Source of the DNA: Nosocomiicoccus ampullae
GTDB lineage: Bacteria; Bacillota; Bacilli; Staphylococcales; Salinicoccaceae
Length of the DNA stretch: 64,000 nt
NCBI RefSeq assembly: GCF_019357495.1
Contig: NZ_CP079110.1
Location: 1,240,001-1,304,000, forward strand
Reading direction: 5' to 3'
The notes under the pieces are model-generated. The model was not told the DNA's origin. It worked only from the letters and a program-made list of their open reading frames with translations, and ran no database searches. A program made the position numbers and the translations under genes. The stretch's first letter is position 1. Each line of letters begins with the position of its first letter. Shown here in pieces: positions 62,881 through 64,000 of this stretch.

Positions 62881-63733
62881 ATTTTGATTTCAGTGTGACT
62901 GAAATGATTTCTGGTTTATTAAACACACGCCACGGAAAACGGCTATTACCAAGCCCCCGACTCACAAGTAATGTTGAGTCATTTAGCGTATGTGTGCCTT
63001 CAGTATATGTCGGTAAGATACCTTGGTCTGGTGCGTATAATCCTTTAACAACCGGCAATCTAATTTGACCCCCATGCGCGTGGCCACTAAAAATAAGGTC
63101 GACCGGGTATTTAGAGTATCTTTCAAACTCTTCTGGACGATGCGCGAGAAGAACTGTGAAGTTATCGTTAAGATTTTTAAAACGGTCTTCGAGCATTTTA
63201 TCGTAATCAGAAAATATACTTGGATTTGTTTCGAGATCTCCAAGTACTCTTAAATCATGGATACCTGTAATCGTTATTGCCTCTTTACCGCGTGTAATTT
63301 TAAAATCGTGAATCGATGCATTATATACACCGGTGTTTAATATTTTCTCGTAAATGCCTAGAAAGTTTTTGTAAAACACTTCATGATTTCCTGTGACGTA
63401 ATAACATGGTGCGATTTCCATTAAATTTTTTAGCATTTTAATACCGCGTGCTTCGTTTGGCGTTCTTCGGTCTATTAAATCCCCCGTGACTAAAATGATG
63501 TCAGGTGTTGTGTCTTTTACTTTTTTAAGTAAGTGTTTACCTCCACGTCCGTAATACGTATTATGAAAATCCGACACTTGAGTTATTTTAAAATTATTGA
63601 AGCTTTTAGGAATTTTCGGTGACTCGTACGTGACTTCACGCGTGTAAATATCTTTATTTTGTACCCATAAAAATCTCGATACCGCGATTAAAAATCCGAG
63701 TCCACCAGCAGAAAGTTTAGACCATTTCTTCAT
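62879..63733 (-). CDS. Membrane-anchored metallophosphoesterase, YkuE/YaeI-like
   Basis: A 284-residue calcineurin-like phosphoesterase. An N-terminal hydrophobic segment (about residues 7-23) anchors it, followed by metal motifs QVSDFHNTYYGRGG, VTGDLIDRR, YVTGNHE and FSGHAHGGQIRLP, in the normal order. Bacillus YkuE is Tat-exported with wall-bound zinc, and no twin-arginine is seen here. It overlaps the end of the upstream gene by 17 bases. Confidence 0.9.
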   Translation of the reverse strand: MKKWSKLSAGGLGFLIAVSRFLWVQNKDIYTREVTYESPKIPKSFNNFKITQVSDFHNTYYGRGGKHLLKKVKDTTPDIILVTGDLIDRRTPNEARGIKMLKNLMEIAPCYYVTGNHEVFYKNFLGIYEKILNTGVYNASIHDFKITRGKEAITITGIHDLRVLGDLETNPSIFSDYDKMLEDRFKNLNDNFTVLLAHRPEEFERYSKYPVDLIFSGHAHGGQIRLPVVKGLYAPDQGILPTYTEGTHTLNDSTLLVSRGLGNSRFPWRVFNKPEIISVTLKSK

Positions 63734-64000
63734 CTTCTTCTACCTCTAACTTCGTAATTCGAACGAGACGAATCGTGTTTTCTTCCATGACTAAAATTTC
63801 ATAGTGGTTTTCATCGTCTTCAACGGTTTCAAAGCGTTCAGGGATATCTTCAAACAAGTAATATAAATATCCAGATAATGTGTTTTCCTCTTCAGGTATG
63901 TTCGATTGGAAAATTCCGTTCAGTCGATGAAGCGTAATTTTACCGTCACAGATAATCACGTCATCTTTTAAGTACCTAACAATCGCACTTTCTTTCGTAT
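63717..64000 (-). CDS. C-terminal part of a CNNM/HlyC-CorC family transporter protein, cut by the window edge
   Basis: The frame stays open from the right edge through at least 94 codons to the stop at 63717. The visible residues fit the C-terminal transporter-associated domain: VIICDGKITLHRLNGIF, LSGYLYYLFEDIPE, HYEILVMEENTIRLVRITKL. Family members have CNNM membrane and CBS domains upstream, which lie outside the window. They are linked to magnesium or cobalt efflux. A GTG at 63959 is not its start, since the frame continues upstream without a stop. Confidence 0.8.
   Translation of the reverse strand, partial: TKESAIVRYLKDDVIICDGKITLHRLNGIFQSNIPEEENTLSGYLYYLFEDIPERFETVEDDENHYEILVMEENTIRLVRITKLEVEEDEEMV

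Overview
The window is a low-GC chromosomal segment from a Firmicute. Gene order and protein sequences point to the family Staphylococcaceae, probably a relative of Staphylococcus such as Jeotgalicoccus, Nosocomiicoccus or Salinicoccus; the genus is an inference. The left edge follows the Staphylococcus order rodA-murF-cshA-acpS-alr next to a probable mazE start. The middle follows the conserved order prfA-prmC-ywlC-ywlE-rpiB-ywlG-glyA-upp-mnaA-atpIBEFHAGDC-DUF1146-murA-epuA-fabZ, with rpoE-pyrG-ywjG-tal-murZ-glpX-rho-rpmE beyond it. I see no rRNA, tRNA, insertion sequence, prophage or CRISPR array. This is mostly core chromosome with small accessory blocks on the right.

Layout. 1-8.3 kb: cell wall and lipid genes (alr, acpS, murF, rodA), the helicase cshA and three overlapping PH-domain membrane proteins. 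8.3-14.8 kb: a 49-residue unlisted-length gene, cardiolipin synthase, yidC, a diverged thiD, a RocB-like M20 peptidase, a secreted Rpf-like muralytic enzyme under a WalR box, and a possible cryptic transcription unit. 14.8-28 kb: fabZ, epuA, murA, the complete ATP synthase operon, mnaA, upp, glyA, ywlG, rpiB. 28-39.8 kb: translation and information genes (ywlE, tsaC, prmC, prfA, rpmE, rho), sugar and wall genes (glpX, murZ, tal), ywjG, an exonuclease, pyrG with a CTP-sensing attenuator, and rpoE. 39.9-43.6 kb: a BCCT osmolyte carrier with a sigma-B-type promoter, coaW, an orphan ABC ATPase and OsmC. 43.6-49 kb: the lipoate/ADP-ribosylation cluster (old yellow enzyme, LLM oxidoreductase, GcvH-L, macrodomain, SirTM sirtuin, LplA2). 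49-54 kb: a SAM-riboswitch methionine uptake operon with two tandem substrate-binding proteins and an aminotransferase. 54-64 kb: GNAT, acetamidase/formamidase, HAD phosphatase, lipoprotein, pdxR/pdxS, SDR, an M20 amidohydrolase beside an acylamino-acid racemase/OSBS-family enzyme, a metallophosphoesterase and the end of a CNNM/HlyC protein.

The most unusual points are these. The CTP synthase has Ser (AGT) where the glutaminase nucleophile Cys should be, while the rest of that domain looks intact. pdxS has no pdxT next to it, so a second glutamine-dependent ammonia supply is missing locally. ThiD lacks the usual Cys and HGTG residues at its active site. Two NlpA/MetQ-type binding proteins have an N-terminal membrane anchor instead of a usable lipobox. 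A perfect terminator-like palindrome splits gcvH-L from the macrodomain-sirtuin-ligase genes. An orphan terminator, promoter and ribosome binding site lie between fabZ and the Rpf-like gene.
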